A stretch of 64,000 nucleotides of DNA. It comes from Streptomyces xanthophaeus (lineage in GTDB: Bacteria; Actinomycetota; Actinomycetes; Streptomycetales; Streptomycetaceae). Below the pieces are notes generated by a model. That model ran no database searches. It saw nothing but the letters and a program-made list of their open reading frames with translations, and had not been told where the DNA came from. Below, piece after piece: positions 55,900-64,000 of the stretch. The position numbers were made by a program, and so were the translations under genes. The stretch lies in NCBI RefSeq assembly GCF_030440515.1, contig NZ_CP076543.1, forward strand, positions 62,001-126,000, read 5' to 3'. Each line of letters opens with the position of its first letter. The stretch's first letter is position 1.

Positions 55900-58665
55900 T
55901 CAGATCGGGTCCACGTCCAGGAAGGCCACGAGGGCGGCCTCCGTGCCCCCCGCAGCGCCGGGCAGGGCCAGCTCCGCCCAGATGACCTTGCCCTCGGGCG
56001 TGTAGCGGGTGCCCCAGTGCTCGCTGAGCTGTGCGACCAGGAACAGGCCGCGTCCGCCCTCGTCGGTGGTGGCGGCGTAGCGCAGGTGGGGGGCGGTACT
56101 GCTGCCGTCCCACACCTCGCAGGTCAGGTTGTGGTCGTGGAGCAGGCGTACCCGTACGGGCCCGCTGCCGTGCCGCAGGGCGTTGGTGATCAGCTCGCTG
56201 AGGATCAGTTCCGTGGCGAAGCCGAGGTCCGTCAGGCCCCACTCGTCGAGCTTCTTCGCCGCGGCGTTGCGCATGGCGCCCACCGCGCTCGGCTGGAACG
56301 GTACCTCCCACTGGGCGACCCGGTCCGGGCCGAGCGTCCGGGTCCGGGCGATGAGCAGGGCCACGTCGTCGGTGGGCCGGGGCGGCAGCAGCATGTCGAG
56401 CACGGCCCGGCAGCTCTCGTGCGGGTCCCGGTCGGGGTGGCTGAGGGCCGCGCGCAGCAGTTCCAGCCCCTCGCTGATGTCCCGGGTCCGCTCCTCGATC
56501 AGCCCGTCCGTGTAGAGGACGAGCTGGCTGCCTTCCGCCAGGTCCAGCTCCGCCGTCTCGAAGGGCATGCCGCCCAGCCCCAGCGGGGGTCCGGCCGGCA
56601 GCTCCACGATCTCGGTCGTGCCGTCGGGGGCGACCACCAGGGGTGGCAGGTGTCCGGCCCGCGCCATCGTGCAGCGCTGGGACACGGGGTCGTAGACGGC
56701 GTACAGGCAGGTCGCGCCCAGGACGCCGCCGTTCACGTCGTCGCCCTCCCCGTCGTGGTCGATGCGCTGTACGAGGTCGTCCAGGCGGGCCAGGATCTCG
56801 TCGGGCGGCAGGTCGAGGGAGGAGAAGTTGTGCACGGCCGTGCGCAGGCGCCCCATGGTGGCGGCGGCGTGCAGGCCGTGCCCGACGACGTCTCCGACGA
56901 CCAGCGCGACGCGGCAGCCCGCCAGGGGGATCACGTCGAACCAGTCCCCGCCGACCCCGGACTGCGCGGGCAGGTAGAAGTGCGCCACGTCCATGGCGCT
57001 CTGCTCGGGCAGGGCGCGCGGCAGCAGGCTGCGCTGGAGGGTCACGGCGAGGGCGTGTTCGCGGGTGTAGCGGCGGGCGTTGTCCATGCTGACCGCCGCG
57101 CGGGCGACGAGTTCCTCGGCCAGGGACAGCTCGTCCTCGTCGAAGGGCTCCTGCTTCTCCGACCGCCAGAAGTTGACCACGCCGAGGACGACGCCCCGGG
57201 CCATGAGCGGGGCCGCGATGAGCGAGTGGATGCCGTAGTCCACGATGGCCTCGGCGCGCGGCGGGTCCTGGGCCTTCCAGCCCGGCGCGTCGGCCAGCTG
57301 GGGCACCAGCTCGGCCCTGCCGGTGCCGTAGCCGCGTGCCTGGGGGGTGGAGGGCAGGAAGTCGATCAGCCGGCCGACGGGGTAGAGGGGGTGGTCGGAG
57401 CGGATGCCGCTGACCGCGGTGCGCCGCATGTCGGAGCCCGCGCGGGGCTCCTCGCCGTCGATGACCTGGTCCGCCAGGTCGACGGTGACGAAGTCCGCGA
57501 AGCGGGGGACGGCCACGGCGGCGAGCTCCTCGGCCGTCCGCACCACGTCGAGGCTGGTACCGATGTCGCCGCCCGCGTCGTACAGCAGTTTGAGCCGTCT
57601 GCGGGCTGTCTCGGCCCGGCTGGTCAGGACCTGCATCTCGGTGGAGTCGCGGATGGTGATGGCGGCGCCTTCCGGCCGGCCGCGGGGGTGGGTGGGCCGC
57701 TGGTTGACCACCAGCAGCCGGTCCCCGCTCTCCAGGACCTCGTCGGTGGCCTCGCGGCCGGAGAGCAGCAGGTCGGCCATCCGGCGGTCCAGGCCCGGTA
57801 CGTCGGCGATGTGGCGTCCGTCGGCGTCCTCCGGAAGCCCGAGCAGGCGTTTGGCCTCGTCGTTCGCCAGCAGGAGGCGGCCTTCGCCGTCGGTGATCAG
57901 CACCCCTTCGCGGACGGCGTGGAGCACCGCGTCGTGGTGCTCGTACATGCGGGTCATCTCCTGCGTGCCGAGGCCGTGGGTCTGGCGGCGCAGGCGTCTG
58001 CTGATGAGCGCGGTCCCGACGGTGGCCAGGGCGAGGCCGGTGGCGATGGCCAGGAGGATCACCGGGAGCTGGCGGTCGACGACGCCGGTGACGTTCTTGA
58101 CGGTGAGGCCTGCCGAGACGAGCGCGTTGACCTTGCCGTCGGGCCCGGTGACCGGCACGACCGCCTGGATCTCCTTGCCGAGCGGGCCGTCCACGCTCTC
58201 GGTGTGGACCTGGCCCTTGAGCGAGGGCTCGATGTTGCCGACGAAACGTTTTCCGATGCGGTCCGGCTGGGGGTGGCTGTACCGGATGCCGTTGGTGTCC
58301 ATCACCACGATGAAGTCCACCCCGGCGGCCTTGCGGGTGGTCTCGGCGAGGGGCTGGAGCGTCTTGGACGGGTCGGACGTCTTGAGGGTGTCCTGGAGGC
58401 CCAGGGAGTGGGCGAAGGTCTGGGCCACGGACACCGACCGGTTGCGTGCCTCGCGTTCGGTGTCGTGCCTCGACTGGAGGACCAGGGCCAGCAGGGCCCC
58501 GGCCGCGAGCAACACCACGATCGCCACCTGGAGGACGAATACCTGTCCGGCGACGCTCTTCTTCCGGTTGCCTAGAGGTGACCGCACCGACGTGCCCGGC
58601 ACGGGTGGCGAGGAATGGTCACGAACCCAGTTGTAGCACTTCCGGGCGCCCACGGCCCCCGACAT
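55900..58665 (-). CDS. Membrane sensor SpoIIE-type phosphatase with PAS, GAF and anti-sigma kinase (HATPase) domains
   Basis: A 921-residue protein. The start is provisional (ATG 58665 lacks a clear ribosome site). Order of parts: first membrane segment (about 41-64, FVLQVAIVVLLAAGALLALV), an external single-Cache sensor (about 65-195, GVDFIVVMDTNGIRYSHPQP), second membrane segment (VILLAIATGLALATVGTALI), PAS (VREGVLITDGEGRLLLANDE), GAF (about 355-535), PP2C/SpoIIE (VGGDWFDVIPLAG, VVGDVVGHGLHAAATMG, PTDDVALLIARTR) and a C-terminal RsbW-like ATPase (ATELILSELITNALRHGSGP, TTDEGGRGLFLVAQLSEHWG). It carries both antagonists of partner switching, phosphatase and kinase, in one chain. The external domain resembles the CitA/DcuS carboxylate sensors. 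Confidence 0.92.
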   Translation of the reverse strand: MSGAVGARKCYNWVRDHSSPPVPGTSVRSPLGNRKKSVAGQVFVLQVAIVVLLAAGALLALVLQSRHDTEREARNRSVSVAQTFAHSLGLQDTLKTSDPSKTLQPLAETTRKAAGVDFIVVMDTNGIRYSHPQPDRIGKRFVGNIEPSLKGQVHTESVDGPLGKEIQAVVPVTGPDGKVNALVSAGLTVKNVTGVVDRQLPVILLAIATGLALATVGTALISRRLRRQTHGLGTQEMTRMYEHHDAVLHAVREGVLITDGEGRLLLANDEAKRLLGLPEDADGRHIADVPGLDRRMADLLLSGREATDEVLESGDRLLVVNQRPTHPRGRPEGAAITIRDSTEMQVLTSRAETARRRLKLLYDAGGDIGTSLDVVRTAEELAAVAVPRFADFVTVDLADQVIDGEEPRAGSDMRRTAVSGIRSDHPLYPVGRLIDFLPSTPQARGYGTGRAELVPQLADAPGWKAQDPPRAEAIVDYGIHSLIAAPLMARGVVLGVVNFWRSEKQEPFDEDELSLAEELVARAAVSMDNARRYTREHALAVTLQRSLLPRALPEQSAMDVAHFYLPAQSGVGGDWFDVIPLAGCRVALVVGDVVGHGLHAAATMGRLRTAVHNFSSLDLPPDEILARLDDLVQRIDHDGEGDDVNGGVLGATCLYAVYDPVSQRCTMARAGHLPPLVVAPDGTTEIVELPAGPPLGLGGMPFETAELDLAEGSQLVLYTDGLIEERTRDISEGLELLRAALSHPDRDPHESCRAVLDMLLPPRPTDDVALLIARTRTLGPDRVAQWEVPFQPSAVGAMRNAAAKKLDEWGLTDLGFATELILSELITNALRHGSGPVRVRLLHDHNLTCEVWDGSSTAPHLRYAATTDEGGRGLFLVAQLSEHWGTRYTPEGKVIWAELALPGAAGGTEAALVAFLDVDPI

Positions 58666-58709
58666 GCACGGTGAGCGCCCGGATTGTCACACCTGGTCCC
58701 TCGAGGACC

Positions 58710-60578
58710 TCAGTCGGCGTGGCGCGGGGCCGCAGCCTGGGCGCCGTTCGCGGCGGCGGAGGACGGGGTCTGCGAGGGCCCCGGGGCCCCGGGGGTGGCA
58801 CCCGGCGTGGCTCCGGGGGTGGCTCCGGCGGTGGCACCCGGAGAGGCCTCCGGCGCACCCTCCGGGGTGCAGGTGACCTCGTCGCGCGGCGTGTAGTGGG
58901 TCTTGAAGTCCTCGTGCTTGACTTCTTTGCCGCCCTGGACGAAGGTCCGGCCGACGGTGACGTCGAAGCCCTCCAGAGGCGTCTGGACCTCACAGGTCTC
59001 ACCGCTGCCGGTGCGCTTGCCGGGCGGCGTGATGTTGGTGCGCGGCCCCTTGGTCGCACGTATCTCGTCGTACTTCTTCGTCCCGAGGAGGGAGATCGTC
59101 AGCGACGTGTCGGTGGACCGGGCCTGGATGTACAGAGGATGGCCGGAGTCGTTGATCCAGCGCAGGTCGAGGGTGCCCCAGGCGACGGTGGCCTCCCGGC
59201 CCTCGGGGTAGCGCTCGATGTAGAAGGAGTGCGCGCCGTGCTCGACGGGCTTGACGCCCGCGAAGAACGCGGCGTTGTACATGGTGGTGGCGACCGCCGA
59301 AACACCGCCGCCGGGCGATTTCACGTACTGGCCGTCGTTGATCATGATCCCGTCGACGAAGCCGTTCTCAGGGGTGCGCTCACCGACCGTGCGGTTGAAG
59401 CTCCACTCCTGTCCCGGCATGACGACGGATCCGTTGATGAGCTCCACGGCGCGGCCGATGTTGGTGGTGCGGTACGGGGCGGCCGGGAATTCCACGGTGA
59501 AGGAGGAGACCTTCTCCTTGATGCCGAGCCGCCGCGCTTCGTCGGCGGTGAGCTCCGGCTGGACCGCGACGGTGGCGACCTCGCCGCTGCGGGCCGCTCC
59601 CGAGCGGGTCAGCAGCGGCAGCACGGCCCGGCCGAGCGCCTCCTGGGTGACCTGTCGTCCCGTACGGCCCTGGTCGGCGATCACCACGCGGCCGTCGGTG
59701 GCGAGGCCCGGCGCGGCGTTGCGCGGCGTACGGGTGACCGCGTCGATCGTGGGCGCGACGGCGGGGTCCTTGAGCAGGCTCTTGGAGTCGAGGGCGGGCA
59801 CGAGGCGGCCCTGTCCGTCGGCCCGCATCTTCAGGTGCTCGCCGAGGGCGGCGGGGGTGATGGACATGTGCCGGCCGGCGACGGTGAGCGTGACGGGCCC
59901 GGACATCGCGGGCTCGGCGAACTGCCGCATGGCCCGTCCGGTCTCCTCTGCGCCGACGCGCGGCTCGGTGCGTGTGACCGGCAGGACGACGGGGCCGGCC
60001 GCCGGCCGGAGGTAGGCGTCGCGGAGGGTGTCGAGGGCCTTGTCCTCGACGAGGGAGACGCCGGTGAGCGGGGCGACGGCCTTGGCCGTGCCCTGCTCGA
60101 ACGCGATCGCCCCCTCGCGGACGTGCTGCTCGGTGGTCTCACGGAGGCGGTCCACCGCGGCGCGGGCCGTCTGCTCGTTCATGCTGATCACGGGCGCCAC
60201 GTCGTGGCTGCCCGAGGCGAAGAGGCTGCCGACGACGGCGACCGGACCGGCTCCGTTGCGGGCGGCGCGGTCGACGGTCGCGTCGGTGTCGAGGGAGAGC
60301 CCCAGCGCGGCAGGATCGGTCTTCTCCACCCGGTCGCCGATCTTCACCGTGATCGGCGCCGCGGCGGCGGGCCCGAGCTCCCGGGTCAGCGTCCGGCGCG
60401 CCTCGGCCCGGCTCATGCCGCCGAGGTCCACCCCGAGGACCCGGGTCCCCTGGTCTATGTCGCCTCCGACCGCGAGGGCGGTTCCGTAGAGGCCGCCCAG
60501 TCCGAGGACGAGGGCTCCTGCCACTGCCACCGGCAGAGCGATCCGTCGGTTGACCGTCCAGCTGCGCACGCGTCCCAT
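58710..60578 (-). CDS. VanW family protein with peptidoglycan-binding-like N-terminal repeats
   Basis: A 622-residue protein from ATG 60578. An N-terminal signal anchor (IALPVAVAGALVLGLGGLYG) is followed by two PG_binding_4-like regions (GVDLGGMSRAEARRTLTREL; VEKTDPAALGLSLDTDATVD) and the VanW domain (NIGRAVELINGSVVMPGQEW, GGGVSAVATTMYNAAFFAGV, HSFYIERYPEGREATVAWG). The C-terminus has a G5-like tail and PG/AT repeats (GATPGATPGATPGA). It probably acts in the cell envelope; VanW domains are of unknown biochemical function despite the name, and vancomycin resistance is not implied. An AT-richer stretch at 60640-60715 lies upstream and probably holds the promoter. GGTCCCTCGAGGACC (58694-58708) after the stop is a possible terminator. 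Confidence 0.88.
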   Translation of the reverse strand: MGRVRSWTVNRRIALPVAVAGALVLGLGGLYGTALAVGGDIDQGTRVLGVDLGGMSRAEARRTLTRELGPAAAAPITVKIGDRVEKTDPAALGLSLDTDATVDRAARNGAGPVAVVGSLFASGSHDVAPVISMNEQTARAAVDRLRETTEQHVREGAIAFEQGTAKAVAPLTGVSLVEDKALDTLRDAYLRPAAGPVVLPVTRTEPRVGAEETGRAMRQFAEPAMSGPVTLTVAGRHMSITPAALGEHLKMRADGQGRLVPALDSKSLLKDPAVAPTIDAVTRTPRNAAPGLATDGRVVIADQGRTGRQVTQEALGRAVLPLLTRSGAARSGEVATVAVQPELTADEARRLGIKEKVSSFTVEFPAAPYRTTNIGRAVELINGSVVMPGQEWSFNRTVGERTPENGFVDGIMINDGQYVKSPGGGVSAVATTMYNAAFFAGVKPVEHGAHSFYIERYPEGREATVAWGTLDLRWINDSGHPLYIQARSTDTSLTISLLGTKKYDEIRATKGPRTNITPPGKRTGSGETCEVQTPLEGFDVTVGRTFVQGGKEVKHEDFKTHYTPRDEVTCTPEGAPEASPGATAGATPGATPGATPGAPGPSQTPSSAAANGAQAAAPRHAD

Positions 60579-60744
60579 ATCTCTCCCGTGGCGCCGACCG
60601 GTCCCTCAGGTGGCGCGGGCCGCAATGGCAGCCATATACGACAATTACGGGAAATAATGATCCCTGCTGATCGCTCGATTTGGGGATGAATGTAATCGTT
60701 GTCACGATTCCGGCCGGGCCGGGTCTCCTGCGGAGCGGGGGCTC

Positions 60745-62190
60745 TCAGACCTCGGCCACGGGTGTCCCGCCGGTTGCGTCCGTGCCGTCCGGTCCGGCGA
60801 CGACGAAGACGTCGGACAGCGGGGCGGTGTCGGCTCCGGCGCTGATCAGCAGGTCGTACGTGCCGGCGGGCAGCAGGCCGATGTCGACCCGCTGCCGCTG
60901 CCGTGCGACCGTGAGGTCGCGGGCGACCACCGCCGCCCCGGTGGCCCGGGCGGTCACCGAGAGTCGCGCCGGCACCTCGGGCAGTTCGCTCTCGCTCAGC
61001 GCGCTGATGGCGCCGACCTCGCAGACGACGGGTTCGTCGGCGAGGTAGAGGTCGTCACCGAGGTAGCTGAACCAGGAGGTCACGGCGGCGCGCAGGTCGT
61101 CGATGCGGATGTCGTGCAGGGACTGGAGGATGCCGCCGAGGTGGTCGAGCATCGAGTCCTGGTTCTGCAGGCTCCCGTGCTTCTGCGGGACGAAGGTGCG
61201 GGCGTCCTCGGTGCCCGAGAGGGCGGCGGAGAGCTTGGGCACGGTGCCGTCGCCCCCCTCGTCGGCGTCCCCGCGGATCAGCAGGGTCTCGACCTTGTGG
61301 TCGGTGAACCGGGCCGACTGCCGGGTGGGCTGGTCCATGCCGACGATGGGGTGGTAGACGACCTGGTTGGACTCCCAGGCGGATTCCTGCCGGTTGTCGG
61401 TGGCGGCCTTCTCCATCTCGTCGAAGAAGTCGGTGAGGTGGCTGCTCCACTGCGGCTGCCAGCCGGGCAGCCCGGCCTTGGCCGGGGTGGCCGCCTCGCC
61501 GTCCGGCCCGTACACGCACTTGTAGACGGGTACGAGCTGGTGCAGGCCGGTGAAGGAGCGCAGGAGCTGTGTGAGGTCCTTCTCGAACGGGCCGATCCGC
61601 TTGTGGAAGCCGTTGCACAGGAACTCGACGGCGTTGAGCGAGCCGTAGTAGGGGGTTCCGAAGGTCACGATGGCCCGGGTGTCCTTCCAGCCGCCCAGCA
61701 CCTCGACGAAGTAGCGCGAGACGAGCCCGCCCATCGAGTGCCCGATCAGGACGAGCTGGGCCGCGGAGTTGCCGCTCGCCGCACGCCAGTCCCGCAGCCA
61801 GGTGGCGCTCTGCTCCGCGAGCCTGCGGGCGGCGGCCCGGTTGTCGCGCCGCCAGTCGTACGGGAACGGGAAGTAGTTCCGGCCCTTCTGCAGGTCGAAC
61901 CGTGCCAGGAGGAACTTCTCGATCGCCGTGTAGCCGTCGATCTTCCACAGTCCGGGCAGGGTGTGCAGATCGGGCACCAGCCGGTCGGCGGTGATGCCGT
62001 CGCCGAGATCGTCCACGAGCCAGTCGTCCGCACCGAGCTCCAGGGACTCCAGCGAGCCACCCAGGCTCGCCAGCGCGCCCAGCACCGCCGAGGCGGAGGG
62101 CGCCCACACGTCTTTGCCGTTCCTGGTCAGCACGCTCCCGCTGATACCGGGGAGCAGTACGACGACGTCGGCCATCGGGATCCTGGCCAT
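60745..62190 (-). CDS. LCAT-like alpha/beta hydrolase (lipase/acyltransferase)
   Basis: A 481-residue protein from ATG 62190, with AGGAGG seven bases upstream. The N-terminal VVVLLPGISGSVLTRNGKDV and FPFPYDWRRDNRAAARRLAE are the pattern of lecithin:cholesterol acyltransferase-like lipases. The nucleophile is Ser152 in LIGHSMGGLVSRYF. The acid is probably in RGDADEGGDGTVPKLSAALS and the histidine in VPQKHGSLQNQDSM. A C-terminal beta domain (about 390-481; VCEVGAISALSESELPEVPA, VDIGLLPAGTYDLLISAGAD) has no recognised family. No signal peptide, so it acts inside the cell. It begins 11 bases after the CHAT protease gene, in the same operon. Confidence 0.85.
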   Translation of the reverse strand: MARIPMADVVVLLPGISGSVLTRNGKDVWAPSASAVLGALASLGGSLESLELGADDWLVDDLGDGITADRLVPDLHTLPGLWKIDGYTAIEKFLLARFDLQKGRNYFPFPYDWRRDNRAAARRLAEQSATWLRDWRAASGNSAAQLVLIGHSMGGLVSRYFVEVLGGWKDTRAIVTFGTPYYGSLNAVEFLCNGFHKRIGPFEKDLTQLLRSFTGLHQLVPVYKCVYGPDGEAATPAKAGLPGWQPQWSSHLTDFFDEMEKAATDNRQESAWESNQVVYHPIVGMDQPTRQSARFTDHKVETLLIRGDADEGGDGTVPKLSAALSGTEDARTFVPQKHGSLQNQDSMLDHLGGILQSLHDIRIDDLRAAVTSWFSYLGDDLYLADEPVVCEVGAISALSESELPEVPARLSVTARATGAAVVARDLTVARQRQRVDIGLLPAGTYDLLISAGADTAPLSDVFVVAGPDGTDATGGTPVAEV

Positions 62191-62201
62191 GAGCGGACCT
62201 C

Positions 62202-63983
62202 CTAGTTGCCCCCTGGTCGGACGAACGGGTCGGCCGCGTCCCCGTAGTGCTGGTAGGCGGCCCAGGAGCTCCAGCGCTGCCCGCTCGGCGTGACGTGCGG
62301 GCTGCTGCCGGGACGGTCGGCGCTGTCCGGACTCTCCGCGCTGTCCGGTCCGCCCGGACCGCCGGGGCCCTGCTCCTGCTGCCCCGCGGCGCGCAGCCCG
62401 TAGAGGTGCCTGCGCGCCGCGCGGACGGCGCCGCCCACCGTCGGGGCCGCCTCGCCGGACCCGCCTTTGAACAGGTGCGTGTAGAACTGGTCGGCGAAGG
62501 AGATCCCCTGGTCGTCGGGGATCCGCCAGGCCGCCCCGACGTAGTGCCCCACGCCCATGCGCAGGAATTCGTCGGCGAGGCTCGGCACCAGCGCGGCCTG
62601 CGGGTTCCCCCAGGGGCTGCGGCCGGCGAGGCCGGGCGCTCCGTCCGGGGTGCCGGGGCCGGCGGCGGCTCCGAGGCGGGCCGTGTAGCAGGCATTGGCG
62701 ACGACGATCAGGGGCGGGCGTTCGAGCAGGGCGAGTTCCTGGGCGGTCAGCAGGCCGTCCGCGAAGACCCAGCCCGAGCGCCGTCCCGTGCCGGAGAGGT
62801 CGAAGTCGCTGTGTCCGCAGTAGTGGACGATGTGGTTGCCCCCGCACAGCAGGACCCGCAGGACGTCCAGGCGCCGGGCGGGGTCGACGCCCGGCTGGCG
62901 CAGCGCGTTGGCCGCGCCGACGAAGAGGCTGACCTTGGCCCCGAGCTCCTTGAGCCGGGAGGCCACCGCGAGGGCCTCCTGGCGGGCTCCCGGCAGGTGG
63001 AATCCCTTCTCCGGGTCTCCCGGGTCTCCGATCACGAGGGCGCGCAGCGGTCCGTCCGCCAGGCCCTCGGTCATCACCCGCGAGTAGGTCGTGCGCAGTT
63101 GCCTGGACAGCTGGGTGCGGATCGCGAGGGGATCGCGCTTCTCCACGCCGGCCTGCTGGATCTCGGCCAGGAACTCCCAGGGGACGGAGGCCGTGTCCCG
63201 GTCCAGTTCCAGCAGCACCGTCGAGTCGTCGGTGAGCAGCCGCTGGAAGTCCGGCGGTACGACGAACCGGGACAGTAGGTCGGGCAGTTCGCACGCGTCC
63301 TTGACGCTCGGCTCGGTCAGCCGGTCCACGAGTTCCCTCAACAGGTCCATGTCCACGGGTACGAGCCGCTCCGGTACGGTGGCCCGCCCGGTCAGCGCCG
63401 CCCAGCGCAGGCCTCCGACCCCCGACTGGACTGACATCCGGACGGGCACCGCGTCGTCCTGGGCCTCCGCCGGTCTGCGGACGGTCAGGGACAGCTCGGT
63501 GCGTTCCACCGAGGCCAGGTCCGCCAGCTGCTCGCGGATCTTCGCCTGGATGTTGGCGTCGAAGCCCGCCAGCACGGTGTGCAGGACGTCCTCCGGCACC
63601 CCGGGCGGGGCGGGGCCGCCCGGGGTGCCGGGGGTGCCCGGGGTGCCGTCACGGGCGGCCGCGCCCGGCGAGCCGGCGAGTCCGGTCAGCGCCGACAGGG
63701 CGTACACCGCGGCGGAGGGCCCGAACAGCTCGCCGCCGCTCTCCTCGCGCAGCCCGGGGACGATCCGTACCTGCGGGAGCTTCGCGGCGGAGTCCGTGAG
63801 GGCGAGGTGGAGCTGCTCCGCGCGCAGCCGGTCGACCTCCATGACGAGTACGTCGGTGAGCCGGGGCGGTGGTGCGGGCGGGCCGAGCGGGGCCAGGGCG
63901 TCGGCGAATCCCCGGACGAGGGCGCGGGCCGCCTGCTTGACGGTCAGATTGCCGGTGCCCGAGCCGATGAGCACGGTGGCCAT
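62202..63983 (-). CDS. CHAT-domain (caspase-like) protease
   Basis: A 593-residue protein from ATG 63983; only 17 bases of upstream DNA are visible. Residues about 1-100 form an alpha/beta domain (MATVLIGSGTGNLTVKQAAR, TDVLVMEVDRLRAEQLHLAL) that looks like the N-terminal domain of leucyl aminopeptidase-related proteins, then a PGTPGTPG linker, a middle domain, and a C-terminal CHAT fold: DSTVLLELDRDTASVPWEFL, RALVIGDPGD, the catalytic His391 in HIVHYCGHSDFD and Cys432 in LIVVANACYTARLG, then VPSLADEFLRMGVGHYVGAA. The LLELD...VPWE motif marks the substrate-recognition part of these proteases. Family members include bacterial immune and cell-death proteases. It is co-operonic with the lipase gene, a candidate substrate or partner. 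Confidence 0.9.
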   Translation of the reverse strand: MATVLIGSGTGNLTVKQAARALVRGFADALAPLGPPAPPPRLTDVLVMEVDRLRAEQLHLALTDSAAKLPQVRIVPGLREESGGELFGPSAAVYALSALTGLAGSPGAAARDGTPGTPGTPGGPAPPGVPEDVLHTVLAGFDANIQAKIREQLADLASVERTELSLTVRRPAEAQDDAVPVRMSVQSGVGGLRWAALTGRATVPERLVPVDMDLLRELVDRLTEPSVKDACELPDLLSRFVVPPDFQRLLTDDSTVLLELDRDTASVPWEFLAEIQQAGVEKRDPLAIRTQLSRQLRTTYSRVMTEGLADGPLRALVIGDPGDPEKGFHLPGARQEALAVASRLKELGAKVSLFVGAANALRQPGVDPARRLDVLRVLLCGGNHIVHYCGHSDFDLSGTGRRSGWVFADGLLTAQELALLERPPLIVVANACYTARLGAAAGPGTPDGAPGLAGRSPWGNPQAALVPSLADEFLRMGVGHYVGAAWRIPDDQGISFADQFYTHLFKGGSGEAAPTVGGAVRAARRHLYGLRAAGQQEQGPGGPGGPDSAESPDSADRPGSSPHVTPSGQRWSSWAAYQHYGDAADPFVRPGGN

Positions 63984-64000
63984 GGTCCCGACGTGACCGA

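Noticed and set aside
58800..58870. Tandem repeats at the end of the VanW gene as a possible mobile or CRISPR-like element
   Set aside because: They encode GATPGATPG repeats in frame and belong to the protein's wall-spanning tail.
58710..60578. Vancomycin resistance determinant
   Set aside because: VanW-domain proteins are widespread envelope proteins and no vanHAX-type genes are present.

Overview
The window has very high G+C, almost all codons end in G or C, start codons are often GTG or TTG, and overlapping GTGA/ATGA stop-start junctions are common. Together with typical families (DUF4328, DUF4232, DUF5954, ECF sigma factors with lectin tails, SpoIIE-type phosphatases, LCP and VanW proteins) this points to the chromosome of Streptomyces or a close relative. 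I see no tRNA, rRNA, insertion sequence, phage gene or CRISPR array.

Layout. 1-6.7 kb: the tail of a TetR regulator, a secreted Vgb-like propeller with RTX-like repeats (frameshifted near its end), a DUF4328 membrane protein and, divergent from it, an ECF sigma factor fused to a zinc-finger anti-sigma-like segment, membrane segments and a ricin-type lectin. 6.7-12.7 kb: NADP-glutamate dehydrogenase, divergent from a two-gene unit encoding a catalase-like domain fused to a LodA-like quinoprotein oxidase plus its LodB-like flavoprotein. 12.7-22.5 kb: a mixed stretch with a frameshifted zwf, an acyl-CoA dehydrogenase, small enzymes, a decayed alpha/beta hydrolase, and a TetR/aldo-keto reductase pair with two clear operators. 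This stretch shows the most gene decay.

22.5-39.5 kb is a catabolic island built around one divergent promoter. Leftward run a quaternary-amine-type Rieske oxygenase, PotD-B-C-A uptake, a flavin amine oxidase and an aminoaldehyde dehydrogenase. Rightward run a small unknown protein, a NuoF-like flavoprotein, a ferredoxin, an ADP-forming acyl-CoA synthetase, two nearly duplicate acyl-CoA dehydrogenases, a 3-hydroxyacyl-CoA dehydrogenase and a TetR regulator. Two identical perfect 16-bp palindromes lie in the shared promoter. My inference is that the island imports and degrades a polyamine- or betaine-like compound, with the NuoF-like protein and ferredoxin feeding electrons to the oxygenase.

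39.5-60.6 kb is ordinary Streptomyces accessory and envelope content: an AHL-lactonase-like hydrolase, DUF5954, LCP and VanW proteins, two PAS/GAF/SpoIIE phosphatases, a P450, a PLP decarboxylase, lipoproteins, an Rnl2-like RNA ligase and an S41 peptidase. 60.7-64 kb holds a CHAT caspase-like protease gene followed 11 bases later by an LCAT-type lipase gene, a possible protease-effector pair.

The two most unusual systems are the catalase-LodA fusion with its maturase and the CHAT-lipase pair. Everything here is from reading the sequence; family assignments were not checked by database search.
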